DNA of 64,000 nt, taken from NCBI RefSeq assembly GCF_022012415.1, contig NZ_JAKLTR010000003.1:186001-250000 (forward strand), given 5' to 3'. A program made the translations under genes and the position numbers. The stretch is from Terrimonas ginsenosidimutans (GTDB taxonomy: Bacteria; Bacteroidota; Bacteroidia; Chitinophagales; Chitinophagaceae). Shown here one piece after another: positions 1-10,457 of the stretch; within the stretch, counting starts at the first letter, position 1; the number at the start of each line of letters is the position of its first letter. Under the pieces are notes generated by a model. That model made no database searches. It was not told where the DNA came from and saw nothing but the letters and a program-made list of their open reading frames with translations.

Positions 1-93
1 ACCTCCATAAAAGAGAAGCACTCCGGTAAGACGGTCCTTTTGCTGCACAGCAAACACACATTGCAGCATTCAACAAAAGGAAGTACTTCTGTT

Positions 94-130
94 CCCGCCT
101 TACGGTTCACTTTTCCACCGGTAAGGCGGG
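94..130. repeat. 10-bp perfect inverted repeat
   Basis: CCCGCCTTAC at 94-103 is repeated inverted as GTAAGGCGGG at 121-130 around a 17-base spacer. There is no T-run after either arm, so it is not an obvious terminator. The rest of positions 1-175 shows no gene. Confidence 0.5.
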
Positions 131-179
131 GAGAGAGGCTTTCAGAGGGGCATTCAATCTGATCGGAACAACCTGTAAC

Positions 180-209
180 AAAAAAAAGATGCCTGCTTGT
201 GCAGACATC
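180..209 (-). terminator. Rho-independent terminator of the discoidin gene
   Basis: Read on the minus strand, GATGTCTGC, a 4-base loop and GCAGGCATC form a 9-bp stem (one G-T pair), followed by a run of T. It lies about 30 bases after the stop of the minus-strand gene ending at 238. Confidence 0.85.
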
Positions 210-237
210 CTGATTGTAAACTAACCCTATTTCAAAT

Positions 238-1674
238 TTATTCTTTTACGATCTTCTTTGTTTCCACTCCATTTGCCGTGACGATCTGCACGAGATAATT
301 GCCTTTCGGATATATTCCCATCTGTATCATCGTTGTCTGCCCTTTCGCAATGTTGCTGAATTCCTGCATTTTTCGTCCGTCTGTGGTAAACACACGGATG
401 TAGTCAATTGGCTGTCCCGCGTCTTTAATGTAAAGCTGACTTACCACCGGGTTTGGATACACGAGTACAGCAGCAGATGAGTTCCTGTTTTCTACGCTGA
501 TCGTTTTTGAATAAGAGAACTGGCCGTTCTGATCTACCTGTTTGATCCTGTAATAATTTATGCCATCGGCAGGTTTGGCATCGGTGAACGCATATTGACC
601 GGCTCCGGAAGCAAGCGTTGTTGCCTTGACACTTCCGATAGTAATGAAATCTGCATCCTTATCGCCTTTACGCTGAACGTCGAAACGCGCATTGTTTGAT
701 TCGTCGGCAGTTACCCAGTCAAGATCAACTTTTTTATCGCTATCCGGTTTGCCGGAAAATGAAACCCATTTCACCGGCAGAACGATTGACGTCCCGAGTA
801 CGCGCATTTCCCAGATGGAATAGCCGTACTCGCTGGCCCTGCTGATACCCTGCATCTTTACATATCGTGCATTACCGCTGACCGCAATAGTATTATGCAG
901 ATCGGTATTATTTGATACAGTTGTTGCAGTAGTCCAGTTCACTGCATCATTTGACAGCTCAATGCGATAGGCTGTTGCGTATGCTGCTTCCCAGAAGATC
1001 TCAACAGTGCAGATCGGATATCTTGCACCAAGGTCAACATACATATATTCATTGTCGGTAAAACCGCTGCTCCAGCGCGTATCAATATTCCCGTCATTAA
1101 TATTAGATACAGGGAAAGACGAATTCTGTTGTGATGATTCGTACGCAGTACGCTGGAATGCCAGGTTGGAAGAACAGGAAGAAGCGGGTGCTGTGCCAAA
1201 AACCTGGAACTCATATAATGAATAGCCATATCCGGTTGCGCGGGTGATCCCGCTCATTCTTACATAGCGCGCACTACCGCTTACGGGTATCACATTATGG
1301 GTTGAAGTATTATTGGCAATGCTTGCAGCAGTTGTCCAGTTGGAACCGTCGGAAGAGATATCTATATTGAAATCCCGGCCATAAGCAGACTCCCATAAAA
1401 GTTCAACACTGCAGAGGGATTTAAGAGAGCCCAGATCCACTGTGATCGACTGAGCGTCTGAAGCGGCACTGCTCCAGCGGGTGGATGTATTTCCGTCCAC
1501 CGCATAATCTGCGCGGCGGCCTGAGTTTTCTTCAGAAGTTGCCGTAACCATCCGGTTTACAGCAAGGTTGTTCGAAGTGTTACACTGTGATGATACGTGT
1601 GCGCTGAACAGCAGTGAAGCCATGCACACGATAAAGAGAGATTTCATAAGGGGTGATTGTAGAATTGTTTTCAT
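238..1674 (-). CDS. Secreted protein with two F5/8 type C (discoidin) domains and a T9SS C-terminal sorting domain
   Basis: The 478-residue product probably binds carbohydrate outside the cell. A signal peptide (about residues 1-30, cleaved near HVSSQ) precedes two tandem discoidin-like repeats at roughly 35-160 and 165-300. Each repeat has a DGN(T/I)(S/D)TRWSS motif and ends in a YG(Y)S-x(3-4)-(F/V)-x-V-(F/L)-G strand. A fibronectin-like linker follows, and the last ~75 residues are a Por secretion tail (VYPNPV near its start, ending KKIVKE). I chose the ATG at 1674 because it begins the hydrophobic leader; the frame stays open 60 bases upstream without a good start. There is no catalytic domain. 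It is convergent with nothing and separated from the GH97 gene behind it by a terminator-like hairpin, so it is probably a single transcript. Function beyond glycan binding is inference. Confidence 0.85.
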   Translation of the reverse strand: MKTILQSPLMKSLFIVCMASLLFSAHVSSQCNTSNNLAVNRMVTATSEENSGRRADYAVDGNTSTRWSSAASDAQSITVDLGSLKSLCSVELLWESAYGRDFNIDISSDGSNWTTAASIANNTSTHNVIPVSGSARYVRMSGITRATGYGYSLYEFQVFGTAPASSCSSNLAFQRTAYESSQQNSSFPVSNINDGNIDTRWSSGFTDNEYMYVDLGARYPICTVEIFWEAAYATAYRIELSNDAVNWTTATTVSNNTDLHNTIAVSGNARYVKMQGISRASEYGYSIWEMRVLGTSIVLPVKWVSFSGKPDSDKKVDLDWVTADESNNARFDVQRKGDKDADFITIGSVKATTLASGAGQYAFTDAKPADGINYYRIKQVDQNGQFSYSKTISVENRNSSAAVLVYPNPVVSQLYIKDAGQPIDYIRVFTTDGRKMQEFSNIAKGQTTMIQMGIYPKGNYLVQIVTANGVETKKIVKE

Positions 1675-2050
1675 TGACTCTTTTCGGTAAAAACTGACAG
1701 ATAACGTAATTATCTTAAGAGTAAAATCAATCAATTCCGTAAACTGCCAAATAGAAAATAAGGATTTTTTGAACCGGCGATCTGATGCGGGTAGTAGAGT
1801 TGCGGATAGCTTTGCGTAAAATCCACGTATTTAATGCGAAAGAGAGACGGCTTTTTGAAAGTTTTTTCTTCGATTCTTGATCAGCATCATTTGAGCGGAT
1901 AGGGATCAACTTCAGAAACAGGGGCTGAAGTGAACCCGAAAACAGAGATCCTTCCCTTTCGCCCCGCCGTTCCGGTAAAAGTAACCGGTAGGCAGAGAAA
2001 AAGGGAAGGATCTATAATTATTCAAAGGTCAGTACTTAAATCGTCCGTTC
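1675..2050. other. Intergenic region between discoidin and GH97 genes
   Basis: These 376 bases hold the leader of the discoidin gene and the hairpin at 1946-2013. Short open frames here (for example 1727-1909 on the minus strand) lack family resemblance or ribosome-binding context, and I see no gene. Confidence 0.6.
1946..2013 (-). terminator. Long hairpin after the GH97 gene
   Basis: AGATCCTTCCCTTT at 1946-1959 pairs perfectly with AAAGGGAAGGATCT at 2000-2013, and a smaller CCGGT/ACCGG stem lies inside. It sits about 37 bases past the GH97 stop on the minus strand and is followed there by a short T-rich tract, so it is a likely terminator. Confidence 0.65.
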
Positions 2051-4363
<2,313 letters not shown>

Positions 4364-4485
4364 TTAAGGCAGGCGGTGCAGGCGTTGCGATCTGATGGTT
4401 GTCGGATTGGTACTGGAAATTGCCGCGATCGACCATGGGTTTATATAAGAGATCAGGGTAGGTTTGTGATACAAAAATCATCTTT

Positions 4486-4995
4486 ATGGAAAAGGAATTG
4501 TTGGCACAGATAGACAGCACCGAGGCTACCCTGCTGGAATTATACAGGTCATTGAGCCAGGAGGAGTTGAATACCGTACCGTTTGCGGGGAGCTGGACGC
4601 CCGGTCAGCTTTCTGAGCATCTCGAGAAATCCTGTGGGATCGATACATTGTATGCCGAAACGGCTGACACGTCCCGTGATCCTGCGTCTATGGTTGAATC
4701 CATCAAAGCGATATTCCTTGATTTTTCTACAAAAATGCAATCGCCGGACTTCATTTACCCGCGGGGCGACCACTATAATAAGGAAGAGGTTTATCGCCTG
4801 TTAAAGACCCGCTGGACGGATATCCGGAAAGCGGCGACAACCCTGGATCTTTCCAGGACCTGCCTCGCCTTCGAGTTCCCCGGATCCGGTGCTCTCACCC
4901 GCTTCGAATGGCTGAGTTTCTTCGTCATCCATACCCAACGGCACCTGCATCAGTTGAGGAATATGAGGAAGGCGTTGAGGGGGGAGAACGTTTAA
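4486..4995 (+). CDS. DinB-like (DfsB/YfiT superfamily) metal-binding four-helix protein
   Basis: The 169-residue cytoplasmic protein has the DinB_2 fold pattern: an N-terminal helix with WTPGQLSEHLEKS (H45) and a C-terminal helix with FFVIHTQRHLHQL (H149, H153). Together these give the metal-binding histidine triad typical of the superfamily. Members are often thiol-dependent transferases of unknown substrate, and the sequence does not indicate which. It is divergent from the GH97 gene, with a 293-base gap that holds both promoters, and is followed by a large palindromic repeat. Confidence 0.8.
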   Translation: MEKELLAQIDSTEATLLELYRSLSQEELNTVPFAGSWTPGQLSEHLEKSCGIDTLYAETADTSRDPASMVESIKAIFLDFSTKMQSPDFIYPRGDHYNKEEVYRLLKTRWTDIRKAATTLDLSRTCLAFEFPGSGALTRFEWLSFFVIHTQRHLHQLRNMRKALRGENV

Positions 4996-5266
4996 AAGTC
5001 TAAAAGTTTAAAAGTTTAAGGTTTAAGGGTTTAAGGGTTTGAGAGGTTTGAGACGTTTGACAGGTTTGAGGCGTTTTGACCGGGTTAAGGGGTTTTGAAC
5101 ATTTAGACCGGCCTGCCCACTGAAGCTCGGCGTAGGCGGTGCCGGGATAACAAACAATGCAACGATATAATAATCAAACGTTTCAAACCTGCCAAACGTC
5201 TCAAATCCGCCCGCCTTTCCACCTTTCAAACTTTTAAACCCTTAAACATTAAAACTTTTAAACCTT
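4993..5266. repeat. Long imperfect palindrome built from 8-9-mer words ending GTTT
   Basis: After the DinB-like stop, words such as AAAAGTTT, AAGGGTTT and GAGACGTTT repeat in series to about 5095. They reappear as reverse complements from about 5170 to 5266, around a GC-rich centre. This accounts for most of the 364-base gap to the PAP2 gene, and no gene is seen. A shorter relative lies at 35137-35250. Confidence 0.75.
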
Positions 5267-5359
5267 CCTCCCCTTCCTTTTTTAACTTCCCCTTTATATA
5301 CTTAACCCCGGCAACTGTGCGTTATTTGCTATTCCGGTACTATCTTCCGGCGTATTCGC

Positions 5360-6058
5360 ATGAAAAAACTCGCACTCGTTTCCTCCTTTCTGGTATTGAT
5401 AGCCCAGTGTGGCTTTTGTCAGCAGGTCAATGACAGCCTGGTCAGGTTGCCGTCGATTGAACGGAACAGGTTTTCAATCAGGCAGTTGAATGTGCCGGTG
5501 GTGATGATGGGGCTTGGTTTGGCTGCCAGTGGCAATGCAGATAAATCGATCAAAAATGTCATTAAGCGTCAGCGGAACGAGCATATGGCCGATTTCAGGA
5601 CGCATATCGACAATTATCTGCAATACGCACCGATCGGGATCGTATATGGGTTGGATGCCATGGGTTTTAAGGCAAAAAATGATTTCGCAAACCGGACAGC
5701 CATTCTCCTGAAAGGCGAGTTTATGATGCTGAGCACGGTCGGTTTGATCAAAGAATTTTCCAATCAGCTCAGACCCGATGGCTCTGACCGGTTCTCCTTT
5801 CCTTCCGGGCATACCGCCCAGGCTTTTGCCACCGCAACATTTCTCAGCATGGAATATAAAGACCGCTGGCCCTGGATGCCTTATGCTGCTTATGGTATGG
5901 CCTCCTCTGTTGGCATGATGCGCATGGCCAATAACCGACACTATATCAGCGACGTGCTGCTCGGTGCGGGTATCGGAATTCTCGCCATGAAAGCCTCTTA
6001 CTGGACGCATCAGTACAAGTGGAACAGGAAGAAAAGGGGAGAGATGGTGACGTATTGA
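5360..6058 (+). CDS. PAP2-family membrane-associated phosphatase
   Basis: The 232-residue protein has a signal peptide (about 1-20) and the three acid-phosphatase motifs of the PAP2 superfamily. These are K131-x6-R138-P139 (KEFSNQLRP), PSGH at 148-151, and R188-x5-H194-x3-D198. The usual serine before the third-motif arginine is a methionine. The family hydrolyses phosphate monoesters, often lipid phosphates such as undecaprenyl pyrophosphate or phosphatidate, at the outer face of the inner membrane; the substrate here cannot be read from sequence. The gene stands alone between two palindromic repeats. Confidence 0.87.
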   Translation: MKKLALVSSFLVLIAQCGFCQQVNDSLVRLPSIERNRFSIRQLNVPVVMMGLGLAASGNADKSIKNVIKRQRNEHMADFRTHIDNYLQYAPIGIVYGLDAMGFKAKNDFANRTAILLKGEFMMLSTVGLIKEFSNQLRPDGSDRFSFPSGHTAQAFATATFLSMEYKDRWPWMPYAAYGMASSVGMMRMANNRHYISDVLLGAGIGILAMKASYWTHQYKWNRKKRGEMVTY

Positions 6059-6271
6059 GTCGTTGACCGTTGACCGTTGACTGTTATCCGTTGACCGTTG
6101 ACCGTTGTCCGTTGACCGGAGGGAAACAACAAGAATAAATTGATCTTAGTATATAATTTAAAGAAAGGCTTTGGTAAAATACCGAAGCCTTTCTCTTTAT
6201 TACAGCTATGACGGTCGACGGACAACGGTCAACGGTCAACGGACAACGGTCAACGGTCAACGGATAACGGG
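6059..6271. repeat. Heptamer-array palindrome (GTTGACC words) around a terminator
   Basis: Eight consecutive 7-mers of the form GTTGACC (variants GTTGACT, GTTATCC, GTTGTCC) follow the PAP2 stop from 6063 to about 6119. Inverted copies (GGTCAAC words) fill 6213-6271, and a terminator hairpin sits near the centre. Related arrays lie at 7325-7456 and 25491-25622. Confidence 0.8.
6162..6194. terminator. Terminator hairpin after PAP2 gene
   Basis: AGAAAGGCTTTGGTA at 6162-6176 pairs with TACCGAAGCCTTTCT at 6180-6194 (one G-T pair) around an AAA loop, with T-rich sequence after it and A-rich before it. It is probably bidirectional. Confidence 0.8.
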
Positions 6272-6332
6272 CAGGTCGTTTCCGCCATCTACAGGTGTTG
6301 ATTGCGACAGCCGATATCCTTACTTTTAGGAT

Positions 6333-7322
6333 ATGAAAAATGTATCGATCCTTGTTCCGAAAGGCGCTATTATGGGGAGCATTGAAGGCCCTCATAAGTT
6401 ATTTACCGAAGTAAATGAGCTGGCCGCCTCGATGGGAAGGCCGCCGTTGTTCAATGTGCAACTCGTTGGCATAAGCAGGCAGACCCCTTTGAATAACGGA
6501 TTGTATACGGTAACTACAGAGTGGACGATAGACAATGTAATGAAAACAGATCTTGTGATCATTCCCGCGGTTCACGGCGATCTGCAGCTGGCTGTAAAAG
6601 ATAATGAGGCTTTTCTTCCATGGATCGTTGATCAGTATCAGCAGGGTGCGGAGATCGCGAGTCTTTGTCTGGGTGCGTTCCTGTTAGCATCAACAGGTCT
6701 GTTGAAAGGCCGCAATTGTGCAACGCACTGGCTCGCCGCAAATGATTTCAGGAAAATGTTCCCCGATGTAAACCTCGTGGCAGATAAGATCCTGACAGAT
6801 GAATACGGAATCTATTCCAGTGGCGGCGCCTATTCTTATCTTAATCTCATTCTTTACCTGGTGGAAAAATATGCAGGCAGGGAAATGGCCATATTCGTTT
6901 CAAAAGTATTCCAGATAGATATTGAAAGAGACAGTCAATCGCCTTTCACCATCTTCCGTGGTCAAAAGGAACATGAAGATGATTCCATCAAACAGGCACA
7001 GGAATTCATAGAAAAAAATTTCCAGGAACGTATTACTGTTGATCAGCTTGCAGGAATGCTCGCCCTTGGCAGGCGCAACCTCGAACGCAGGTTTAAAAAG
7101 GCCACATCTAATACTGTAGTAGAATACATCCAACGCGTAAAGATCGAAGCTGCAAAGCTGAGCCTGGAGAAATCAAGACATAATGTAACAGAAGTGATGT
7201 ATAATGTCGGGTATACGGATCCAAAGGCATTCAGGGTGACCTTCAAACGGATCACAGGTCTTTCTCCCGTTCAGTATCGTAATAAGTATAACAGGGAGCT
7301 GACGGCGGAACTGGAGGGTTGA
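6333..7322 (+). CDS. GlxA-family transcriptional regulator (DJ-1/PfpI domain + AraC HTH)
   Basis: The 329-residue protein combines a DJ-1/PfpI-like sensing domain (about 1-190, with the nucleophile-elbow cysteine C112 in ASLCLGAF) and a C-terminal double HTH of the AraC family (about 225-325, with GRRNLERRFKK and VGYTDPKAFRVTFKRITGLSPVQYR split over two helices). The family binds DNA and usually lacks amidase activity; the effector is unknown. The start at 6333 is a good ATG just after the heptamer palindrome. Nothing nearby reveals the target, and it could be autoregulatory. Confidence 0.9.
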   Translation: MKNVSILVPKGAIMGSIEGPHKLFTEVNELAASMGRPPLFNVQLVGISRQTPLNNGLYTVTTEWTIDNVMKTDLVIIPAVHGDLQLAVKDNEAFLPWIVDQYQQGAEIASLCLGAFLLASTGLLKGRNCATHWLAANDFRKMFPDVNLVADKILTDEYGIYSSGGAYSYLNLILYLVEKYAGREMAIFVSKVFQIDIERDSQSPFTIFRGQKEHEDDSIKQAQEFIEKNFQERITVDQLAGMLALGRRNLERRFKKATSNTVVEYIQRVKIEAAKLSLEKSRHNVTEVMYNVGYTDPKAFRVTFKRITGLSPVQYRNKYNRELTAELEG

Positions 7323-7324
7323 GG

Positions 7325-7456
7325 TTCGTTATACGTTATCCGTTGTTCGTTATCCGTTGTTCGTTATCCGTTGCACCGGAAAATTTGACTTCCGCGACCT
7401 TAATTACTCAACGGACAACGGTCAACGGACAACGGTCAACGGACAGCCGTCAACGG
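7325..7456. repeat. Second heptamer-array palindrome
   Basis: Seven-base words ending CGTT (GTTCGTT, ATCCGTT) repeat downstream of the regulator stop. Their reverse complements (CAACGGA, CAACGGT) fill about 7408-7456, just before the sigma-factor gene. It belongs to the same family as 6059-6271. Confidence 0.75.
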
Positions 7457-7514
7457 ATCAAAAGATTTTCCCTTTTTTTGCAACAATTCCATCACCCCTC
7501 CGTCTCATGCTGCA

Positions 7515-8111
7515 GTGAGTTTACCATTTCCTCATAATATACCGGACAAGCACCTGGTCGACAGGGTGTTGGGTGGCGATAAGCAAGCTTTTGCCGTTAT
7601 CATCCAGCAAACAGAGGCCCTGGTGGCCCAAATGGTATTTAAAATGATCCAGCGCCCGGAGGACCGGAAAGACCTTGTGCAGGAGATCTATCTCAAAGTA
7701 TACAAGAATCTTTCGGGTTTCCGGTATCAGTCAAAACTTTCCACCTGGATCGGACAGATCACTTACAATGCGTGCATCAGTTATCTGCGGGCAAAGCAAT
7801 TGTTGCTTCCTGGCTATGGCCTGGCGGATGAAGATGGTGAAACACGTGGCGCAAATGAAGCAGTCGAAACAGAGGAAGCAGACAACAGGATCTTTCAGAA
7901 ACAGCGAACGGCGCTGGTGCAACAAGCGCTGGAGAAATTGTCTCCGATCCATCGCACGCTGATCACCCTTTATCACCAGGAAGAAATGAGTTACCAGGAG
8001 ATAGGTGCCATTACCAGCCTGCCCGAAGGAACAGTGAAAAGTTATTTGTTCCGTGCAAGGAAAGCGCTTAAAGAAAATCTATTGCTCAACTATAAAAGGG
8101 AAGAGTTATGA
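7515..8111 (+). CDS. ECF-type RNA polymerase sigma factor
   Basis: The 198-residue protein has sigma-70 region 2 (about 15-85, with DRKDLVQEIYLKVYKNL and FRYQSKLSTWIGQITYNACISYL) and region 4 (about 130-185, LSPIHRTLITLYHQEEMSYQEIG followed by LPEGTVKSYLFRARKAL) joined by an acidic linker. It would redirect RNA polymerase to an extracytoplasmic-stress regulon. The start appears to be GTG at 7515; an ATG at 7507 gives only three codons. Its stop overlaps the next gene by four bases (ATGA), so sigma and the putative anti-sigma are translationally coupled. Confidence 0.92.
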   Translation: MSLPFPHNIPDKHLVDRVLGGDKQAFAVIIQQTEALVAQMVFKMIQRPEDRKDLVQEIYLKVYKNLSGFRYQSKLSTWIGQITYNACISYLRAKQLLLPGYGLADEDGETRGANEAVETEEADNRIFQKQRTALVQQALEKLSPIHRTLITLYHQEEMSYQEIGAITSLPEGTVKSYLFRARKALKENLLLNYKREEL

Positions 8112-8554
8112 TCAAAGAACATGTATCTGAAGAGGACATCCAATCGTATGTGTTGAAGGAATCAGCACTGGAGCAGTATGCCTTGCAACATATTCAAACC
8201 TGTGCGTCATGCCAGGCAAAACTGAATATGTACGAATCTTTATTCAGCGGTGTCGGGGAAATGCCAAAGCCAGCCTTTGACTTTGATGTGGCGGAGCTGG
8301 TGATGCCGCTACTGTCTGTGAAGAAGAGAAAAGTGAACAGACTGCCCGCGATCTTGTCCGGGTTATTGGTACTCGCAGGTCTGATCGGACTTCCATTCCT
8401 TTTGTTTGATGATAAGAATAGCAGCGGACTTCAAAGTGTGTCACCATGGTTGTTTGGAGTGGTTGGGATCGTTGCAGTCACTTTCATTGTGATCAGTGTG
8501 TCCGACATGTATGCCCGTTACCGCCGTCAATTGAAAGAATTGAATTTCGAATAA
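8108..8554 (+). CDS. Putative zinc-finger anti-sigma factor, two membrane segments
   Basis: The 148-residue protein starts with a short cytoplasmic domain bearing H-x3-C-x2-C (HIQTCASC, residues about 28-35), the signature of zinc-associated anti-sigma domains. Two hydrophobic helices follow (about 78-98 and 112-132) and then a basic cytoplasmic tail. Overlap with the sigma gene supports a role in holding that sigma at the inner membrane. There is no sizeable periplasmic sensor domain, so the stimulus may be sensed in the membrane or by the next two genes. Confidence 0.75.
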   Translation: MIKEHVSEEDIQSYVLKESALEQYALQHIQTCASCQAKLNMYESLFSGVGEMPKPAFDFDVAELVMPLLSVKKRKVNRLPAILSGLLVLAGLIGLPFLLFDDKNSSGLQSVSPWLFGVVGIVAVTFIVISVSDMYARYRRQLKELNFE

Positions 8555-8611
8555 ATGAAACATTCATCTGGCAGAAACGTCAGATCATTATAAATGATTA
8601 AACAAACAAGA

Positions 8612-9049
8612 ATGAAAAAGCTATCACTACTTGCTACCATACTGCTGAGCACAATGATGGTAAATGCGCAGGATGAGTCGGGATATAGAAATTATCTTCC
8701 CGTTCCGGAAGAGGTTATGCGCGCCACAATAATTTTCACCGGCATGTACCTCATCGGTTCATTTATACTCACGCTGATCCGGACATTACTCGATCATCGC
8801 CTGAAGCGAAAAATGCTGGATAAAGGCGTTTCCGAAGAATTGGCGCGCCAGTTCTTTCAATCAAATACAAAAGATGTGAAATCGCTCACGATGAAATGGT
8901 TTATCATCTTTTTAAGTGTGGCCGCCGGATTTATCCTGGTAAGTCAGACTCAGCCATTAGGATTTCACTCAATTGGGATTGTTTGCTTTTGCATCGCCCT
9001 GGGTTACCTGGCTTATTATTTCTTTGTCAGGAAAACGGAAAACAAATAG
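8612..9049 (+). CDS. Small membrane protein, sigma-operon partner
   Basis: I do not recognise a precise family. The 145-residue product has a signal peptide (about 1-20, ending VNAQ) and three hydrophobic helices (near residues 38-58, 95-112 and 120-138). Between the first two is a charged cytoplasmic-looking stretch with LDHRLKRKMLDKG. I prefer the ATG at 8612 over one at 8594 because it starts the canonical leader. It follows the anti-sigma gene by about 57 bases and precedes the lipoprotein gene by two bases, so all four genes look like one operon. Confidence 0.7.
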   Translation: MKKLSLLATILLSTMMVNAQDESGYRNYLPVPEEVMRATIIFTGMYLIGSFILTLIRTLLDHRLKRKMLDKGVSEELARQFFQSNTKDVKSLTMKWFIIFLSVAAGFILVSQTQPLGFHSIGIVCFCIALGYLAYYFFVRKTENK

Positions 9050-9051
9050 AG

Positions 9052-9450
9052 ATGAAAAATATAATCACTATTTGTGCATCGATTTTTTTGCTGAGTGGAT
9101 GCAGTACGATGTATACACAGGGATTCGATACCTATTTCTGGACGAGTATTCCGGGGGAAGAGAGATTTCTTTTTATAGAAGGAAAGCAAAAAGGATTGAT
9201 CCCTTATCTCCCATCTGCGCCAAACTGCGAAAATGATTCTTCGAAACAAGCTTGTTTGAAAGAGTATCTGCCGTCCGGTAATTATGCAATAGAAGTGCGG
9301 AATGTTTCAGGAAAAGTGCTTTATGAAGAAACATTAACGGTTAAGAGAAGAGGAGATAATGTGACGATCGGCACTACAACTCCGGGAAAAGGAGGGAAGT
9401 CTGTAAGGACGTTCAAGGGAGGCTGTTTGATGGAGGAATTTGCGGAGTAG
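9052..9450 (+). CDS. Small lipoprotein at the end of the sigma operon
   Basis: The 132-residue product has a clear lipobox (LLSGC, cysteine about residue 17), so it should be lipidated after export. The mature part is short, contains a cysteine pair (about residues 60 and 69, possible disulphide) and a beta-rich segment (GNYAIEVRNVSGKVLYEETL). No known family is recognised. The longer open frame begins inside the previous gene, but the ATG at 9052 is the only one that gives a leader peptide. Confidence 0.72.
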   Translation: MKNIITICASIFLLSGCSTMYTQGFDTYFWTSIPGEERFLFIEGKQKGLIPYLPSAPNCENDSSKQACLKEYLPSGNYAIEVRNVSGKVLYEETLTVKRRGDNVTIGTTTPGKGGKSVRTFKGGCLMEEFAE

Positions 9451-9467
9451 GAACAGGCTTTCTTTGA

Positions 9468-9697
9468 TTGGCATAGGAGTAACGCGGCGGACGCAACGAA
9501 CCGCGGCGAACGCAACGAAAACAGCCGGGAAAAATATTGTATTACGCCCTGTCCGCCGCGGTTCGTTGCGCTCGCCGCGTATCGTTGCGTCCGCCGCGTT
9601 CCTTTACGACAGACGCAACGGTTCGCAACGCACGCAACGAAAAGCAGCCACGCAAAAGAGTATATTTCGTTGCCTCCGCCGCATTACTGCTACGCCG
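9468..9697. repeat. Palindromic CGCGGCGG/GCAACG repeat element
   Basis: This GC-rich element is built of words such as GCGGCGGACGCAACG, and inverted copies (CGTTGCGTCCGCCGC) follow. Its left end resembles the GGCGTAGGAGTAACGC end shared by other elements in the window, and its inner part (ACGCAACGGTTCGCAACG and onwards) is nearly the same as the tandem units at 32003-32317. Confidence 0.7.
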
Positions 9698-9704
9698 ATC
9701 GATC

Positions 9705-10448
9705 CTATGGCAACTTCGCCACCAGTTTCTCCGGCATCGCTTTCAGCACCTGGTAGATCAGCTTCCACTTGAAACCAGGCACAATGATCAAATTCTTTCC
9801 AGCATTCACCACGGCTTTTGCAATAAACGAAGGTTCCAGCATTAAAGACTCCGGCAGGTCCAATCCTTTTGTCATCTTGCTTCTGATATATCCTGCCACG
9901 ACCACATTCACCACGATACGCCTGGGAAAAAGATATTGTCGCAGACCCGCCAGGTATTGTGTAAAGGCAGATTTGGTGCTTCCATAAATGAAATTGCTTT
10001 TCCGGCCTCTTACTCCGGATAAGGAAGAAAGACCAATGATCCTTTCCAGGTGAGGATTATTTTTATCCATCGCCACGAGATTGAGAATGGAAACGGCGCC
10101 TGCATAATGTACTTTCATCATTCTGAAGCTTCCTTCAAAGTCGAGCAATGCTTCTTCGTTATGTTTCAGATAACCTGCTGCGTATAGAACAATATTGGGC
10201 TTTGCAGAAAGGCTTTCGTAAAATGCTGCATGTGTGTCGAATGCTTCCGCATCAAAATAAAGAATGGAGACCTTGGTGTGATCGATCCGTTGTTGTGTGA
10301 CAAATTCCTCCAGCGTGGTAATACTCCGCGAGGCGGCAATTACATGAAATCCTTTGTCGACATACAAACGAATGGTTTCTTTGGCAACGTCTGAGTTCGC
10401 GCCAAGTATCAGTACAGTTTTATTTTGTCCGGCTGTTGAAGGCTGCAT
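9705..10448 (-). CDS. Short-chain dehydrogenase/reductase
   Basis: The 247-residue enzyme has the NAD(P)-binding turn as LGANSDVA (residues 15-22), a variant also seen in DprE2-like sugar reductases. The NNAG position reads YAAG, and the catalytic residues appear as S in GLSSLSG and Y-x3-K in IYGSTKSA. The substrate is not evident. It lies nine bases after the MFS gene on the same strand and is probably co-transcribed with it. The C-terminal part is hydrophobic (LIIVPGFKWKLIYQVLKAMP), suggesting membrane association. Confidence 0.85.
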   Translation of the reverse strand: MQPSTAGQNKTVLILGANSDVAKETIRLYVDKGFHVIAASRSITTLEEFVTQQRIDHTKVSILYFDAEAFDTHAAFYESLSAKPNIVLYAAGYLKHNEEALLDFEGSFRMMKVHYAGAVSILNLVAMDKNNPHLERIIGLSSLSGVRGRKSNFIYGSTKSAFTQYLAGLRQYLFPRRIVVNVVVAGYIRSKMTKGLDLPESLMLEPSFIAKAVVNAGKNLIIVPGFKWKLIYQVLKAMPEKLVAKLP

Positions 10449-10457
10449 GGGAATAGT

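Noticed and set aside
1727-1909. 60-codon minus-strand frame upstream of the discoidin gene
   Set aside because: It lies in the leader and promoter region and has no recognisable features.
7319-7537. 72-codon frame after the GlxA-like gene
   Set aside because: It is made almost wholly of the heptamer palindrome and so is not coding.
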